The translations under genes and the position numbers were made by a program. DNA of 64,000 bases from Flavobacterium sp. MFBS3-15 (lineage in GTDB: Bacteria > Bacteroidota > Bacteroidia > Flavobacteriales > Flavobacteriaceae): the NCBI RefSeq assembly GCF_026107645.2, contig NZ_JAPCHV010000019.1, positions 1 through 64,000 of the forward strand, written 5' to 3'. Positions 53,266 to 62,382 of this stretch are shown piece by piece (position 1 is the first letter of the stretch; the number at the start of each line of letters is the position of its first letter). Under the pieces are notes generated by a model. The model was not told the origin of the DNA. It searched no databases and saw only the letters and a program-made list of their open reading frames with translations.

Positions 53266-54132
53266 ATGAATAAGATAACCAATTTCATGGCTTTAGCATT
53301 TATCCTGCTTGCGGCCGTTTCCTGTAAAAATGAGGACAGCAAACCCAAAAATGATATTTCCCGGATAGTTTCTCTAAACGGTGCTGTAACAGAAGTTATA
53401 GCGGCTTTAGGCTATGAAAAAAACCTCGTAGGGCGCGACGTTACTTCAACGTATCCTGAAAGTGTTAAGAATAGTGAAAAGATAGAAGACCTTGGCCATG
53501 TATCCCGTGGGCTTTCGATAGAAGCATTATTAGACCTTAAACCAACCATAATATTCGGAACAGAAAAAGACATGACGCCTGACCTGCAGTCTAAACTGAA
53601 GGGCAGTGGGATTACTACAATCATTTTCAAACAGGATTTTTCAGCCCCGGGAGCTAAAAAGCTTATCGCTGATGTAGCTGCGGAGCTTAACCATGAAGAC
53701 TTCAAAGCGCTCCAGGACAAAATTGACACAGACCGCCAGGGCTTTACCAAGTTTGAAAAAGCACCTAAAGTACTGTTCATCTACGCCCGTGGCGCGAACA
53801 TGCTGATGGTTAGCGGAACAGGAACACCTATCGAGGGCATGATACAGCTGGCCGGCGGCGCGAACGCCGTGACCGATTTTGCCGACTTCAAGCCGCTCAC
53901 GCCAGAAGCGCTCATCAAAGGCAACCCGGATGTGATCCTGCTGTTCGAAAGCGGTGCGCAGAGCGTTAACGGCATCGAAGGCGTGCTGAAAATTCCCGGA
54001 GTAGACAAGACCAATGCCGGCAAGAATAAAAATATCATAACAATGGATGGCGGCCTGCTTACCAACTTTGGCCCACGCACCGGCGAAGCGGCAAAAGCGC
54101 TGAACCAGCTGCTTTCAGGACATGCGAAATAA
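53266..54132 (+). CDS. hmuT: Heme ABC transporter substrate-binding lipoprotein
   Basis: A 288-residue lipoprotein (LLAAVSCKN lipobox). The class III binding-protein fold is visible: IVSLNGAVTEVIAALGYEKNLVGRD and DLGHVSRGLSIEALLDLKPTIIFG. It would bind heme in the periplasm and pass it to HmuUV. It is the first gene of the hmuTUVS operon; the permease gene overlaps it by 11 bases. The operator-like sequence before it suggests iron or heme control. Confidence 0.9.
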   Translation: MNKITNFMALAFILLAAVSCKNEDSKPKNDISRIVSLNGAVTEVIAALGYEKNLVGRDVTSTYPESVKNSEKIEDLGHVSRGLSIEALLDLKPTIIFGTEKDMTPDLQSKLKGSGITTIIFKQDFSAPGAKKLIADVAAELNHEDFKALQDKIDTDRQGFTKFEKAPKVLFIYARGANMLMVSGTGTPIEGMIQLAGGANAVTDFADFKPLTPEALIKGNPDVILLFESGAQSVNGIEGVLKIPGVDKTNAGKNKNIITMDGGLLTNFGPRTGEAAKALNQLLSGHAK

Positions 54133-55156
54133 GCTCTTTATATACCTGCTGCTGAGTTTCCTGCTACTGATCGTTTTAGCGGTGTGGTCGCTGTACAGCG
54201 GGGTTTTTGTATTCGAAAAACATTCGTTCCTGGAAATATTCAACGGCATCCTGGCCAACGACGGCAGCATCGACCCGTCCGAACGCTTCGTACTAATGGA
54301 TCTCCGATTGCCGCGCATCGTAATGGGCATCCTGATAGGGAGCGCGCTGGCCGTTTCCGGTACGTGCCTGCAGGGTATGTTCCGCAACCCATTAGCCACG
54401 CCCGATTTGCTTGGGATAACAGCCGGAGCATCAGTGTTTGCTGCTATCACGATAGTTTTGGGGAGCTACATCAGGCCCTATATACCCGAAGCGCTGCACT
54501 ACTCACTGCTGAGCATTATGGCATTCCTCGGGGCATTGCTTACAATGGTTACGGTGTACCGCCTTTCTACACAGAATGGGCGCACCAACATCGTGATGAT
54601 GCTCCTTAGCGGCGTGGCCATTACGGCGATAGGGTTTGCGGTCATGGGGCTGCTCATCTTCTTCAGTAAAGACGAAGAGCTGCGCGACCTTACCTTCTGG
54701 AACCTGGGCAGCCTTGCCGGGGCCACATGGGCCAAATGCGGCATACTGGCAGTGGTGGTAACTTTTTCGTTTAGCATGCTCATCAACAAGGGCAAGGCGC
54801 TGAACGCCATGATGCTGGGCGAACGCGACGCGCAGCACCTGGGCATACCCGTTGAACGCATTAAAAAACAGATTGTAATACTCACCGCACTCATGGTAGG
54901 CGCCTGCGTGGCGTTTGCCGGGACCATCAGCTTCATGGGGCTTATCGTGCCCTATATACTGAGGCTGATATTCAGGAGCAGGTACAATATCATATTGCCG
55001 CTCGCGGCGGTGTGGGGCAGCATACTGATGCTCACTGCCGATACCGTGAGCCGTACCATCGCCCCACCGAGCGAAATATCGGTGGGGGTGCTTACCGCAT
55101 TCATGGGCGCACCGATATTCATGATCATCCTGATGCGCAACAGGAAACAGATGTAA
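54122..55156 (+). CDS. hmuU: Heme ABC transporter permease
   Basis: A 344-residue FecCD-type inner-membrane permease with about nine to ten membrane segments. RLPRIVMGILIGSALAVSGTCLQG and NPLATPDLLGITAGAS are family signatures; DAQHLGIPVERIKKQIV is the cytoplasmic coupling helix for the ATPase. It overlaps hmuT by 11 bases and ends 2 bases before hmuV. Confidence 0.92.
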   Translation: MRNKLFIYLLLSFLLLIVLAVWSLYSGVFVFEKHSFLEIFNGILANDGSIDPSERFVLMDLRLPRIVMGILIGSALAVSGTCLQGMFRNPLATPDLLGITAGASVFAAITIVLGSYIRPYIPEALHYSLLSIMAFLGALLTMVTVYRLSTQNGRTNIVMMLLSGVAITAIGFAVMGLLIFFSKDEELRDLTFWNLGSLAGATWAKCGILAVVVTFSFSMLINKGKALNAMMLGERDAQHLGIPVERIKKQIVILTALMVGACVAFAGTISFMGLIVPYILRLIFRSRYNIILPLAAVWGSILMLTADTVSRTIAPPSEISVGVLTAFMGAPIFMIILMRNRKQM

Positions 55157-55158
55157 TT

Positions 55159-55935
55159 ATGTTAGAAGCAAACAACATATCGTACGCACACCGTAAGTTT
55201 ACCATACTCGAAGGCATCGATGTTTCGGTCCGTACCGGTGAGCTGCTCGTGATTGTAGGCCCCAACGGCGCCGGCAAGAGTACGCTGCTGAGCGTGCTGG
55301 CCAATGAAATGGGCAAAACTGCCGACCCTGTTATCTTCAAAAAGAAAACCTTTAAGCAGTGGGACGATAAGGAACTGGCGCAAAACAAGGCGAAGTTCTC
55401 CCAAAGCAACAACAGCGACATCCCGTTATCTGTGGCCGATGTGGCCATGATGGGGCGATACCCGTACTTTAATGCCCAGCCCTCCAAAACAGACAAGGAT
55501 GCGGTGCTTACTGCCATGGAGGAAACCGATGTGGCCGCACTGAAAGACCGCGACTACAACTCGCTTTCTGGCGGGGAAAAGCAAAGGGTGCATTTGGCAA
55601 GGGTATTGTGCCAACTGGATAATGATGTGTCGGAAAAGCTGGTCTTTCTGGATGAGCCCCTCAACAACCTAGACGTACTGCACCAGCACCGCATACTGCA
55701 TACCGTAAAGAACTTTACCGGAAGGGGCAACACAGCCGTAATGGTACTGCACGACCTGAACCTGGCTGCGCAGTTTGCCGACAGGGTAATGCTCCTGAAA
55801 AAAGGAAAGATCGTGGCTCACGACGTGCCTTGTAAAGTTTTCACAAAAGAAATAATAAGCCGGGTGTACAACTTTCCGTGTACGATATGCCCGAATCCGG
55901 TAAACCGGAACCCCTTAATCATTTTTGGAATTTAA
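55159..55935 (+). CDS. hmuV: Heme ABC transporter ATP-binding protein
   Basis: A 258-residue ATPase of the HmuV type. Walker A VGPNGAGKSTLL, signature LSGGEKQRVHLARVL, Walker B KLVFLDEPLNNLD and the H-loop VMVLHDLNLA are intact. The start is the ATG at 55159 (MLEANNIS), which is 2 bases after the hmuU stop; the longer frame from 55012 is out-of-frame read-through of hmuU. Confidence 0.94.
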   Translation: MLEANNISYAHRKFTILEGIDVSVRTGELLVIVGPNGAGKSTLLSVLANEMGKTADPVIFKKKTFKQWDDKELAQNKAKFSQSNNSDIPLSVADVAMMGRYPYFNAQPSKTDKDAVLTAMEETDVAALKDRDYNSLSGGEKQRVHLARVLCQLDNDVSEKLVFLDEPLNNLDVLHQHRILHTVKNFTGRGNTAVMVLHDLNLAAQFADRVMLLKKGKIVAHDVPCKVFTKEIISRVYNFPCTICPNPVNRNPLIIFGI

Positions 55936-55947
55936 ATACACACTATA

Positions 55948-56985
55948 ATGGATACCACAACCAATACACTGAAATCGCAGTGGGAGGCCCTGAAAGCCGA
56001 AAACCCACACCTGAGGATACGGAATGCCGCCGAGCAGCTTGGCGTTAGCGAGGTCGAACTTGTAGCCACAAGCGTTGGCGAAACCGTAACACGCCTTCGC
56101 CCTGAGTTTGCCGCCATATTGACCGAAGTTGAAAAACTGGGCAAGGTAATGGGCCTAACCCGCAATGATGAGTGCGTTCACGAGCGCAAAGGCGTTTACC
56201 TCAACCCCGATTTCAGCAGCCCGTTCGCGGGATTGTTCGTGGGCGAGGACATCGACCTGCGTATTTTCCTTTCGCACTGGGACAAGGCTTTTGCCGTGTC
56301 GGAAACCAGCGAGCATGGCGACAGGAAAAGCCTCCAATTCTTTGGAAAAGACGGGCTCGCGATACACAAGATCTACCTTACCAAAGACAGCAATGCAGAA
56401 GCTTTTGATGCTTTGGTAGCCCAATTTAAATCGGACAACCAGAGCCAGGAGGAAACCACTATAGCGGTGCCGCTTATCATTGATGAGAAGCCCGATGAGG
56501 AGATAGACGTGGCGGGTTTCCGCGAGGCTTGGGAAAATTTAAACGATACGCACGCGTTCTTCGGGATGCTTAAGAAATTCGGCGTGACCCGTACACAGGC
56601 GCTTCGCCTTGCACCGAACGGGCACTTCGCCAAAAAAGTCGACAACAATACCGTAGTAAAAATCCTGGAAGGCGCTGCGGGACAAAAACTGCCGATCATG
56701 TGCTTTGTAGGCAACCGCGGCAACATCCAGATACATACCGGCCTGGTACGCAAAACCATGTGGCACAACCAATGGTTCAACGTGATGGACCCTGACTTCA
56801 ACCTGCACCTGGACACCGGCAAGATCGCACAGACGTGGATTGTGCGCAAACCGACCGAAGACGGTGAGGTGACGGCCATTGAAGTATTCAACGAAATGGG
56901 CGAGATCATCGTGCAGTTCTTCGGCAAAAGGAAGCCGGGCATCCCTGAGCTTCAGGAGTGGAGGGAGCTTGTTGCTTCACTATAA
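55948..56985 (+). CDS. hmuS: Hemin-degrading factor HmuS
   Basis: A 345-residue cytoplasmic heme-binding and heme-degrading protein of the HemS/ChuS/HmuS family. Two similar halves of about 170 residues are visible (helix WEALKAENPHLRIRNAAEQL before the first; FREAWENLNDTHAFFGMLKKF before the second); VHERKGVYLNP and IQIHTGLVRKTMWHNQWFNVMDPDFNLHL are typical heme-site blocks. It is the last gene of the hmuTUVS operon, 12 bases after hmuV. Confidence 0.92.
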   Translation: MDTTTNTLKSQWEALKAENPHLRIRNAAEQLGVSEVELVATSVGETVTRLRPEFAAILTEVEKLGKVMGLTRNDECVHERKGVYLNPDFSSPFAGLFVGEDIDLRIFLSHWDKAFAVSETSEHGDRKSLQFFGKDGLAIHKIYLTKDSNAEAFDALVAQFKSDNQSQEETTIAVPLIIDEKPDEEIDVAGFREAWENLNDTHAFFGMLKKFGVTRTQALRLAPNGHFAKKVDNNTVVKILEGAAGQKLPIMCFVGNRGNIQIHTGLVRKTMWHNQWFNVMDPDFNLHLDTGKIAQTWIVRKPTEDGEVTAIEVFNEMGEIIVQFFGKRKPGIPELQEWRELVASL

Positions 56986-57008
56986 TTTACAGGAAGTTAT
57001 CTTTATGA

Positions 57009-57040
57009 AGCCGTTCTGAGAGGAGCGGCTTTTTGTTTTT
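57009..57040 (+). terminator. Terminator of hmuTUVS
   Basis: AAGCCG pairs with CGGCTT across a short loop, followed by TTTTTGTTTTT, about 25 bases past the hmuS stop. Confidence 0.75.
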
Positions 57041-57112
57041 GAAAGGGAACGCGGATGACGCGGATCGCCCGGATTTTATTTTTTATGGATTGTTCAGCAG
57101 GCTCTTCAGGTT

Positions 57113-57249
57113 TGAGTGAAGCTCTTCCCCTCCTTTGGAGGGGTGGCTGAAAGCCGGGGTGGTTTTACATAGCACAAAAAAGCATTCGTTTCATTTTAAC
57201 CACCCCGCCCTGCGGGCACCCCTCCAAGGGAGGGGAAGAGCTTCACTCG
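57113..57249. repeat. Module D inverted pair 1
   Basis: TGAGTGAAGCTCTTCCCCTC at the left and its complement at the right (to 57249) bracket about 30 bases of loop. The inner arms differ: left GGCTGAAAGCCGGGGTGGTT, right AACCACCCCGCCCTGCGGGC. Confidence 0.85.
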
Positions 57250-57279
57250 GCCGAATTAGCAAGGATTTTTAGCCGCACA

Positions 57280-57376
57280 GTCATTGCGAGCGGAGGAACG
57301 GAGCGCGGCAATCTTTCTATGTAACCGGCTTTGCGTGAGCAGAAAGATTGCTTCGTCGTTCCTCCTCGCAATGACA
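57280..57376. repeat. Module E inverted pair
   Basis: GTCATTGCGAGCGGAGGAAC at the left, GTTCCTCCTCGCAATGAC at the right, with CAATCTTTC/GAAAGATTG inside, as in the copy at 25.5 kb. Confidence 0.85.
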
Positions 57377-57397
57377 GTGCGTATAGTACATACCTCG

Positions 57398-58093
57398 TTA
57401 ACACTCCCTATCCGCCCCACAGCTGTCACCATCGACAATATCAAGCGGGGCATTGGTTTTCCATTCGCCGTAGGATTTTTGCAGGGCATCGAGGAACGAT
57501 TCGGCTTCCTGTGCACCGCTCACGGCATACTTGCGGTTGAACACAAAGAACGGCACACCACGCACGCCAATGTTGCGGGCTTCCTGTATGTCCATTACCA
57601 CATCCTGGAAATAGGCTTCGCTGCCCATGGCTTTGCCCAATGCCTCAGTGTCAAGCCCTACGGAGCCGGCAATCTCAATGAGTGTTGCGGCATCGTCTAT
57701 GTTCTTTCCATCAGTAAAGTACGCTTTGAAGAGCGCTTCCTTAGCCTCATTCTGCCTGCCGTGTTCTGCAGCAAAGTGCAGCATGCGGTGCGCGTTGAAG
57801 CTGTTGGCGGGTATGGCTTTGTCGAGGTTATATTCCAGTCCGGTATCGGCGGCCATTTTGGCTACATAGCCGTTCATTTCCGTTGCCTCTTCAAGGGATA
57901 TGCCCTTGTGCTCAGCAAGGAACTGGTGCAGGTTTTTGGTCGGGTCGGTTACCATTTCGGGCGAAAGCAGGTAGCTTTTCCACTCGATCTCCACTTTGTC
58001 TTTTCCTTCAAACTTTTCGAGCGCCTGCTCAAAGCGGCGCTTCCCTATATAGCAGAACGGACACATGATGTCGCTCCATATCTCGATTTTCAT
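57398..58093 (-). CDS. DsbA family (FrnE-like) oxidoreductase
   Basis: A 231-residue thioredoxin-fold protein without signal peptide. The CPFC active site is at residues 12-15 (WSDIMCPFCYIGKRRFE), with helix insertion PFSTNAHRMLHFA-like (ANSFNAHRMLHFAAEHG) and the cis-Pro region GVRGVPFFVFNRKYAVSGAQ. This is the cytoplasmic FrnE/polyketide-type subgroup. It lies between the two halves of the heme locus, with no evident link to heme use. Confidence 0.9.
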   Translation of the reverse strand: MKIEIWSDIMCPFCYIGKRRFEQALEKFEGKDKVEIEWKSYLLSPEMVTDPTKNLHQFLAEHKGISLEEATEMNGYVAKMAADTGLEYNLDKAIPANSFNAHRMLHFAAEHGRQNEAKEALFKAYFTDGKNIDDAATLIEIAGSVGLDTEALGKAMGSEAYFQDVVMDIQEARNIGVRGVPFFVFNRKYAVSGAQEAESFLDALQKSYGEWKTNAPLDIVDGDSCGADREC

Positions 58094-58190
58094 GGTATTG
58101 TGTTTTGTGCAAAGGTAAGGATAAAAAAAGGAGCCGCGCCGGTTTGGAATCCAAAGCAGATACCGTGTTTCGCGCCCTGTGTTTCATGTC

Positions 58191-58316
58191 TGAGTGAAGC
58201 TCTTCCCCTCCCCGGAGAGGTGGCTGAAAGCCGGGGTGGTTGATTTCGCAAAGTTACATTGCCTATTGTTTTTAACCACCCCACCCTGCGGGCACCCCTC
58301 CAGTGGAGGGGAAGTA
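58191..58316. repeat. Module D inverted pair 2
   Basis: TGAGTGAAGCTCTTCCCCTC (58191) and an inverted arm ending GGAGGGGAAG (58314) with the same inner difference as pair 1. It lies between the DsbA-like gene and the following lipoprotein gene. Confidence 0.85.
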
Positions 58317-58323
58317 ACATACC

Positions 58324-58845
58324 TCAATCCACATACATAGCTTCGTATCGAACAGAAACAAGCTCTCCGTCCTCAATTACCATTGTTATGATACTTCCGC
58401 GCTCAGTGTCGGTTATGTAGAATTCAGGAGATATTTCTTTCCGGTTCAATAATTCCAATAATTCTTCTTTAGTACTGCCTATTTTAATACTCCTCACTAC
58501 GTGCGATCCGGGATTGGCAAGGCGTGCCTCCAACGGAAAGCGATTGGTGGCATTGCTGAACATTGTTATCGTATCCTGTTGCTTATAAAAACGGTAAATC
58601 GTATCGGTAATATTTTCGTTGTGCCTGTTTTTCTGTGTAGTAAATCGGGATGAGTAGGAAGACAACGTCTTTTTATCAAGCTTTAGTCCATCATAAAATT
58701 CATTAACGACCTCATCGCTTACAAGTGTATCGAGCGGCTTGAACACTACCCTGTCCGGAGCAGCTTCTGTAGCATTATCGTTCTTATTCACACATGAGAA
58801 TATGAGTAGGGATGATAGTGACACAATGATTGGCTTTAAATTCAT
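58324..58845 (-). CDS. Lipoprotein of unknown function
   Basis: A 173-residue lipoprotein (signal MNLKPIIVSLSSLLIFSC). The mature part has charged and polar stretches and the sequence IGSTKEELLELLNRK, reminiscent of a BamE-like helix-loop but without further support. It is flanked on both sides by module D inverted pairs. No family assigned. Confidence 0.75.
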   Translation of the reverse strand: MNLKPIIVSLSSLLIFSCVNKNDNATEAAPDRVVFKPLDTLVSDEVVNEFYDGLKLDKKTLSSYSSRFTTQKNRHNENITDTIYRFYKQQDTITMFSNATNRFPLEARLANPGSHVVRSIKIGSTKEELLELLNRKEISPEFYITDTERGSIITMVIEDGELVSVRYEAMYVD

Positions 58846-58910
58846 GGCATTAATTTTTCGTGCAAATTACAGTTATTATGAGAAATTTGAATGATAGTTT
58901 TTTGCCGCTC

Positions 58911-59040
58911 GTGAGTGAAGCTCTTCCCCTCCCCCGGAGGGGTGCCCGTAGGGCGGGGTGGTTAAAATGAAAATGAACGAATTTGTTTCATCGTGGTAAA
59001 ACCACCCCGGCTTTCAGCCACCCCTCCAGGGGAGGGGAAG
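58911..59040. repeat. Module D inverted pair 3
   Basis: GTGAGTGAAGCTCTTCCCCT (58911) and an inverted arm ending at 59040. Here the inner arms are swapped relative to pairs 1 and 2: left has GCCCGTAGGGCGGGGTGGTT, right has AACCACCCCGGCTTTCAGCC. Confidence 0.85.
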
Positions 59041-59068
59041 GCGGACGAAAGACCCAGGGGAATAAAAA

Positions 59069-59098
59069 AATCCCGCAGGCATTACTACCCCCGGGATT
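59069..59098 (-). terminator. Terminator of hmuRY
   Basis: AATCCCG (59069-59075) pairs with CGGGATT (59092-59098); on minus it ends in a T run, about 35 bases past the hmuY stop. Confidence 0.75.
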
Positions 59099-59132
59099 CA
59101 CATAAAACAAAAACTAACTTACTAAAAACTTC

Positions 59133-60197
59133 CTATTGCAGCAGCGCGTATTGGAACACCGGGAAGCCCCTGTGCCCGTCCTGGCTGAGCATGGAAAGGA
59201 ATTTTACTTTATAATAGTTGCCGTCGCCGTCCTGCAGTACAAAAAATACGTTGTTGTACACCTGTACCGGAAGCACGTTCCTCCAGTTGGCGCCAATGGC
59301 ACGCTGGTCGTCGCTGAAGGCAATATCGACTGTCTGTAATGTTTCCAGTGAGAACGCTTCGTAAGCCGCCGCATCGCCGTCTACTCTGATGGCCTTAACG
59401 CCTGCCTTTGTATTGGTCACGATATAATCGGAGTAGAAGTAGGCCCCAAAAGATTCCGTGCCCTGGAACACCTCATTGGTAAAGGTGGTAAAGTTCATGT
59501 CCCACTTGTCTTTTTCCGGCTCTGCCTGCACGGTAGCGCCCGTTGTAAGGTTTACAAACACATGGTTGAAGGCCGCATTTTTAGCAATGCTTACCTCTGT
59601 AGCCGTTGTGGCATCAAGGTTGGCATACTGCAGCTTGTAGCCGCTGCCGTCCCTCCATACTTTTACCTTTTTCCAGCCCCGTGGGTCACCGGCCACATTC
59701 GATACGCCCGGATCTACCGTAGTGGTGGGTACCTGGCTGCCCAGGTTGACCAGGTACACTTTGGCCGCAGCTTCGCTTGTTGCCAGGTTGCCGAAAGCTG
59801 TACGCGACAGGCTGCCGTCCGGGTGGTCGATGTAGGCCATATTGCCCGCGTCAAACGTTCCTACAGCCACCATCGGGTCTTCTTCCTGCACAAGGGTAAT
59901 GTCGGTCGTTTCAAGCTGTTTTACGGCCATTTTAAGCGACCCGTTGATTACCACCCGGAAATCGTCGCCCGAGTAGAAGCCAAGGTCCCAGCTGTCGCGT
60001 GCTACTGCTGTTGCATTTTCCCCGCTAAGGTCTACATACACTTGGTTGCCTTGCGTAGGGCCGCCCACACTCAATGGATGTTCGGCCGTACCGAATATCG
60101 TCCCTTCGGAGATCGGTTCTATGGGCGCTACATTGCTGTCGTCATCGCCGCACGCAAAGGCCAGCAAGGCCAGCGGAAGTAGGAATATCTTTTTCAT
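59133..60197 (-). CDS. hmuY: HmuY-family heme-binding lipoprotein
   Basis: A 354-residue lipoprotein (LALLAFACGDD lipobox). The HmuY-type beta domain is indicated by GNQVYVDLSGENATAVARDSWDLGFY and FRVVINGSLKMAVKQL, with a C-terminal part of further strands (KDKWDMNFTTFTNEV). HmuY proteins capture heme at the outer-membrane surface and hand it to the TonB-dependent receptor. It is 18 bases after hmuR and surely cotranscribed. In Porphyromonas the hmuR and hmuY order is reversed, so the order here is a variant. Confidence 0.88.
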   Translation of the reverse strand: MKKIFLLPLALLAFACGDDDSNVAPIEPISEGTIFGTAEHPLSVGGPTQGNQVYVDLSGENATAVARDSWDLGFYSGDDFRVVINGSLKMAVKQLETTDITLVQEEDPMVAVGTFDAGNMAYIDHPDGSLSRTAFGNLATSEAAAKVYLVNLGSQVPTTTVDPGVSNVAGDPRGWKKVKVWRDGSGYKLQYANLDATTATEVSIAKNAAFNHVFVNLTTGATVQAEPEKDKWDMNFTTFTNEVFQGTESFGAYFYSDYIVTNTKAGVKAIRVDGDAAAYEAFSLETLQTVDIAFSDDQRAIGANWRNVLPVQVYNNVFFVLQDGDGNYYKVKFLSMLSQDGHRGFPVFQYALLQ

Positions 60198-60215
60198 ATG
60201 ATTATGTATTTAGGG

Positions 60216-62372
60216 TTAGAAGTTTAGATTATAGGTGAGCTTTAAAAAGTAAGAGCGCCCGTACGCCATCAGTATGCTGGTGCTGCCTGTATCATGTGTA
60301 CCTGCCGAGGCTACGTTCGACCGGATGTTCACTACGTCGAGCAGGTTGCGCCCGCCCAGCGTGGCATCGAGCCTGCCGCTAAAGAAGCTTTTCTTTATCG
60401 ATGCATCCATCAGGCCAAACGATTCGATTTCCTGCAATATGAACTGCGACTGGCCGTTTACCGCAGTTTCTATGTACTGCGGCTGCCTGCCGTTGATCTT
60501 GTAATATAACGAAAAGGTGGTGTTCCACTTCGGCACGGTATAGGCTACATTGGTATTGAACTGCATCGTGGTAAGGAATTTGTCGTCCGACACTGCCGTG
60601 CCCGAACTGATCCTTTTTGAAATGCCCAGGAATGCCACCCCTGCCTTCACCATCCAGTTGTGGTATTCCAGCTGGTGCGTGGTGGCAATGTTGTACATTT
60701 TGTACTTGTCGATGTTGATGTACTCGTACTTCCATGTGGGTACGGTCTCTGTAAGCACCAACTCGATGCGGTCGTCTATGCCGATGTAGGTCGCCGAAAG
60801 GCTGTTCATCAGGCGTACTTCGGAATTGAAGAATGTCGTTTTTTTAATGCTGGCCTCATACGAATTGCCCGTTTCGGGCATCAGGTCCTCATTGCCCTGC
60901 ACGTTGTGGTTGGAATCGACGAAGTAGGTGTAGAGTTCGTCGTAGTTCGGGGTGCGGTACGACCTGCCGAACGATGCTCTGGCCTCAATCTCATGGTCGA
61001 ATAAATAACGCAATCCCATGGAGGCCGACCACTGGTCGTCGAACTTGGACTGGAACGAGTAGCGGAAGCCGGGGCGCAGGGAGAACCTGTCGGTCACGCC
61101 AAACTCGGCCGCGGTAAACACATCGTAGTTTTCCAGCCTCTGCTTGATGTTGCCTTCGCCTGCACCGCCCACAAAAAGGCCCGATGCAGCGGCATTGTAA
61201 CCGTTGGTGTTCACAAACTCATAGCCCACCTGCAGGTCGAAACTTCTATCTTTAAAGAAGTTGCCCAGTGTACCTGTCGAGTAGAGTATCTCGGTGTCCT
61301 GGTAGGTCTTTTCGGTATGGTTGGTTTCCTGCCCGGTCTGGATGTAGTAGTTGAACTGCTCCAGGTCTCGGGTCTGCCTTTGGTGCGAAAGGGATACGTT
61401 ATAATCGAGCGACCCCACCAGCCTGCCAACCGCGTTGAGGTGGTGGTAGAATTTTTCGGTAAAAAACCTCCTGTCGCGCGAAAACAGCAATATCCCCGTA
61501 CCGGGAACTACCTGGCTCTCCACAATGGGGTTATAGAAATCGATATTTTCGTTGAAATAGTCAAATTTGTAGAACAGCCTGAAATTGCCCTTTTGGTAAC
61601 GGATAAGCGCGTTGCCAAAGTACTGCTCTTTGGGCAGCCAGCTGAAGCCACGGTTGACCCAGGGCGTTGCGGGGTCGTAGTCGGTATAGTCGCGCCCGCC
61701 GCGGGTGTCCTTAAAGCCGGTAAAATCGTTGCGGTTGCCGCCTATGGAAACAAACCAGTTGTCGTTGATGGTGTGTGCGGCCCTCAGGGCCTGTATATGG
61801 CGCCCTTTGTCATACAGTGGGGCATACTCCTCTCCAATGCTCTCTTCCTGCGCTGTGGCGTTTATTTCCCACTTATTGAGTATAGACTTTTTGGTAATGA
61901 TGTTGATGATGCCGCTTACCGCATTGGCACCGTGCGTTACGCCCATGGCGCCTTCTATGATCTCGATGTGGTCGATGTCGTCGAGGTTAATCTGCGTGAG
62001 GTCGATGTTGTTGCCCAGGCCGGTATCGCTTACCAGAGGAATATTATCAACCAGTATCTTCAGGTATTGCCCATCAAGCCCAAACATCGATACGGTGGAC
62101 CGCCCTTCGGCGCTGTTGGGCTGCACCATGATATTGAGGTACTGGTTGAGCACATCGGCAAGATTGTTGGCTGCCTGGCGCTGTATGTCCTCACGGCTGA
62201 TGACCTTGACATTGAAAACCGATTTTTTGATCGATTGCGGTTCGATCTGTCCGGTTACCACCACTTCGTCAAGTTGTTCTGTTGTAATGGTATCGGTAAC
62301 GGTCTCCTGGGCGGTGGCCATGAAACCTGAAATCAGGAAAATATTAAGTAATGCTTTAGTGCCGTTTTGCAT
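60216..62372 (-). CDS. hmuR: TonB-dependent heme receptor
   Basis: A 718-residue outer-membrane receptor with signal peptide, a TonB box-like start (ETVTDTITTEQLDEVVVTG), a plug domain (SREDIQRQAANNLADVLNQ, IEIIEGAMGVTHGANAVSGIINI) and a 22-strand barrel ending in FLKLTYNLNF with terminal Phe. It would import heme across the outer membrane using TonB energy. Its promoter has the same palindromes as that of hmuT. Specificity for heme is inferred from hmuY and the neighbouring ABC system. Confidence 0.9.
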   Translation of the reverse strand: MQNGTKALLNIFLISGFMATAQETVTDTITTEQLDEVVVTGQIEPQSIKKSVFNVKVISREDIQRQAANNLADVLNQYLNIMVQPNSAEGRSTVSMFGLDGQYLKILVDNIPLVSDTGLGNNIDLTQINLDDIDHIEIIEGAMGVTHGANAVSGIINIITKKSILNKWEINATAQEESIGEEYAPLYDKGRHIQALRAAHTINDNWFVSIGGNRNDFTGFKDTRGGRDYTDYDPATPWVNRGFSWLPKEQYFGNALIRYQKGNFRLFYKFDYFNENIDFYNPIVESQVVPGTGILLFSRDRRFFTEKFYHHLNAVGRLVGSLDYNVSLSHQRQTRDLEQFNYYIQTGQETNHTEKTYQDTEILYSTGTLGNFFKDRSFDLQVGYEFVNTNGYNAAASGLFVGGAGEGNIKQRLENYDVFTAAEFGVTDRFSLRPGFRYSFQSKFDDQWSASMGLRYLFDHEIEARASFGRSYRTPNYDELYTYFVDSNHNVQGNEDLMPETGNSYEASIKKTTFFNSEVRLMNSLSATYIGIDDRIELVLTETVPTWKYEYINIDKYKMYNIATTHQLEYHNWMVKAGVAFLGISKRISSGTAVSDDKFLTTMQFNTNVAYTVPKWNTTFSLYYKINGRQPQYIETAVNGQSQFILQEIESFGLMDASIKKSFFSGRLDATLGGRNLLDVVNIRSNVASAGTHDTGSTSILMAYGRSYFLKLTYNLNF

Positions 62373-62382
62373 TTAAATTAAC

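Noticed and set aside
61317..62330. 337-codon plus-strand ORF
   Set aside because: Antisense shadow of the TonB-dependent receptor.
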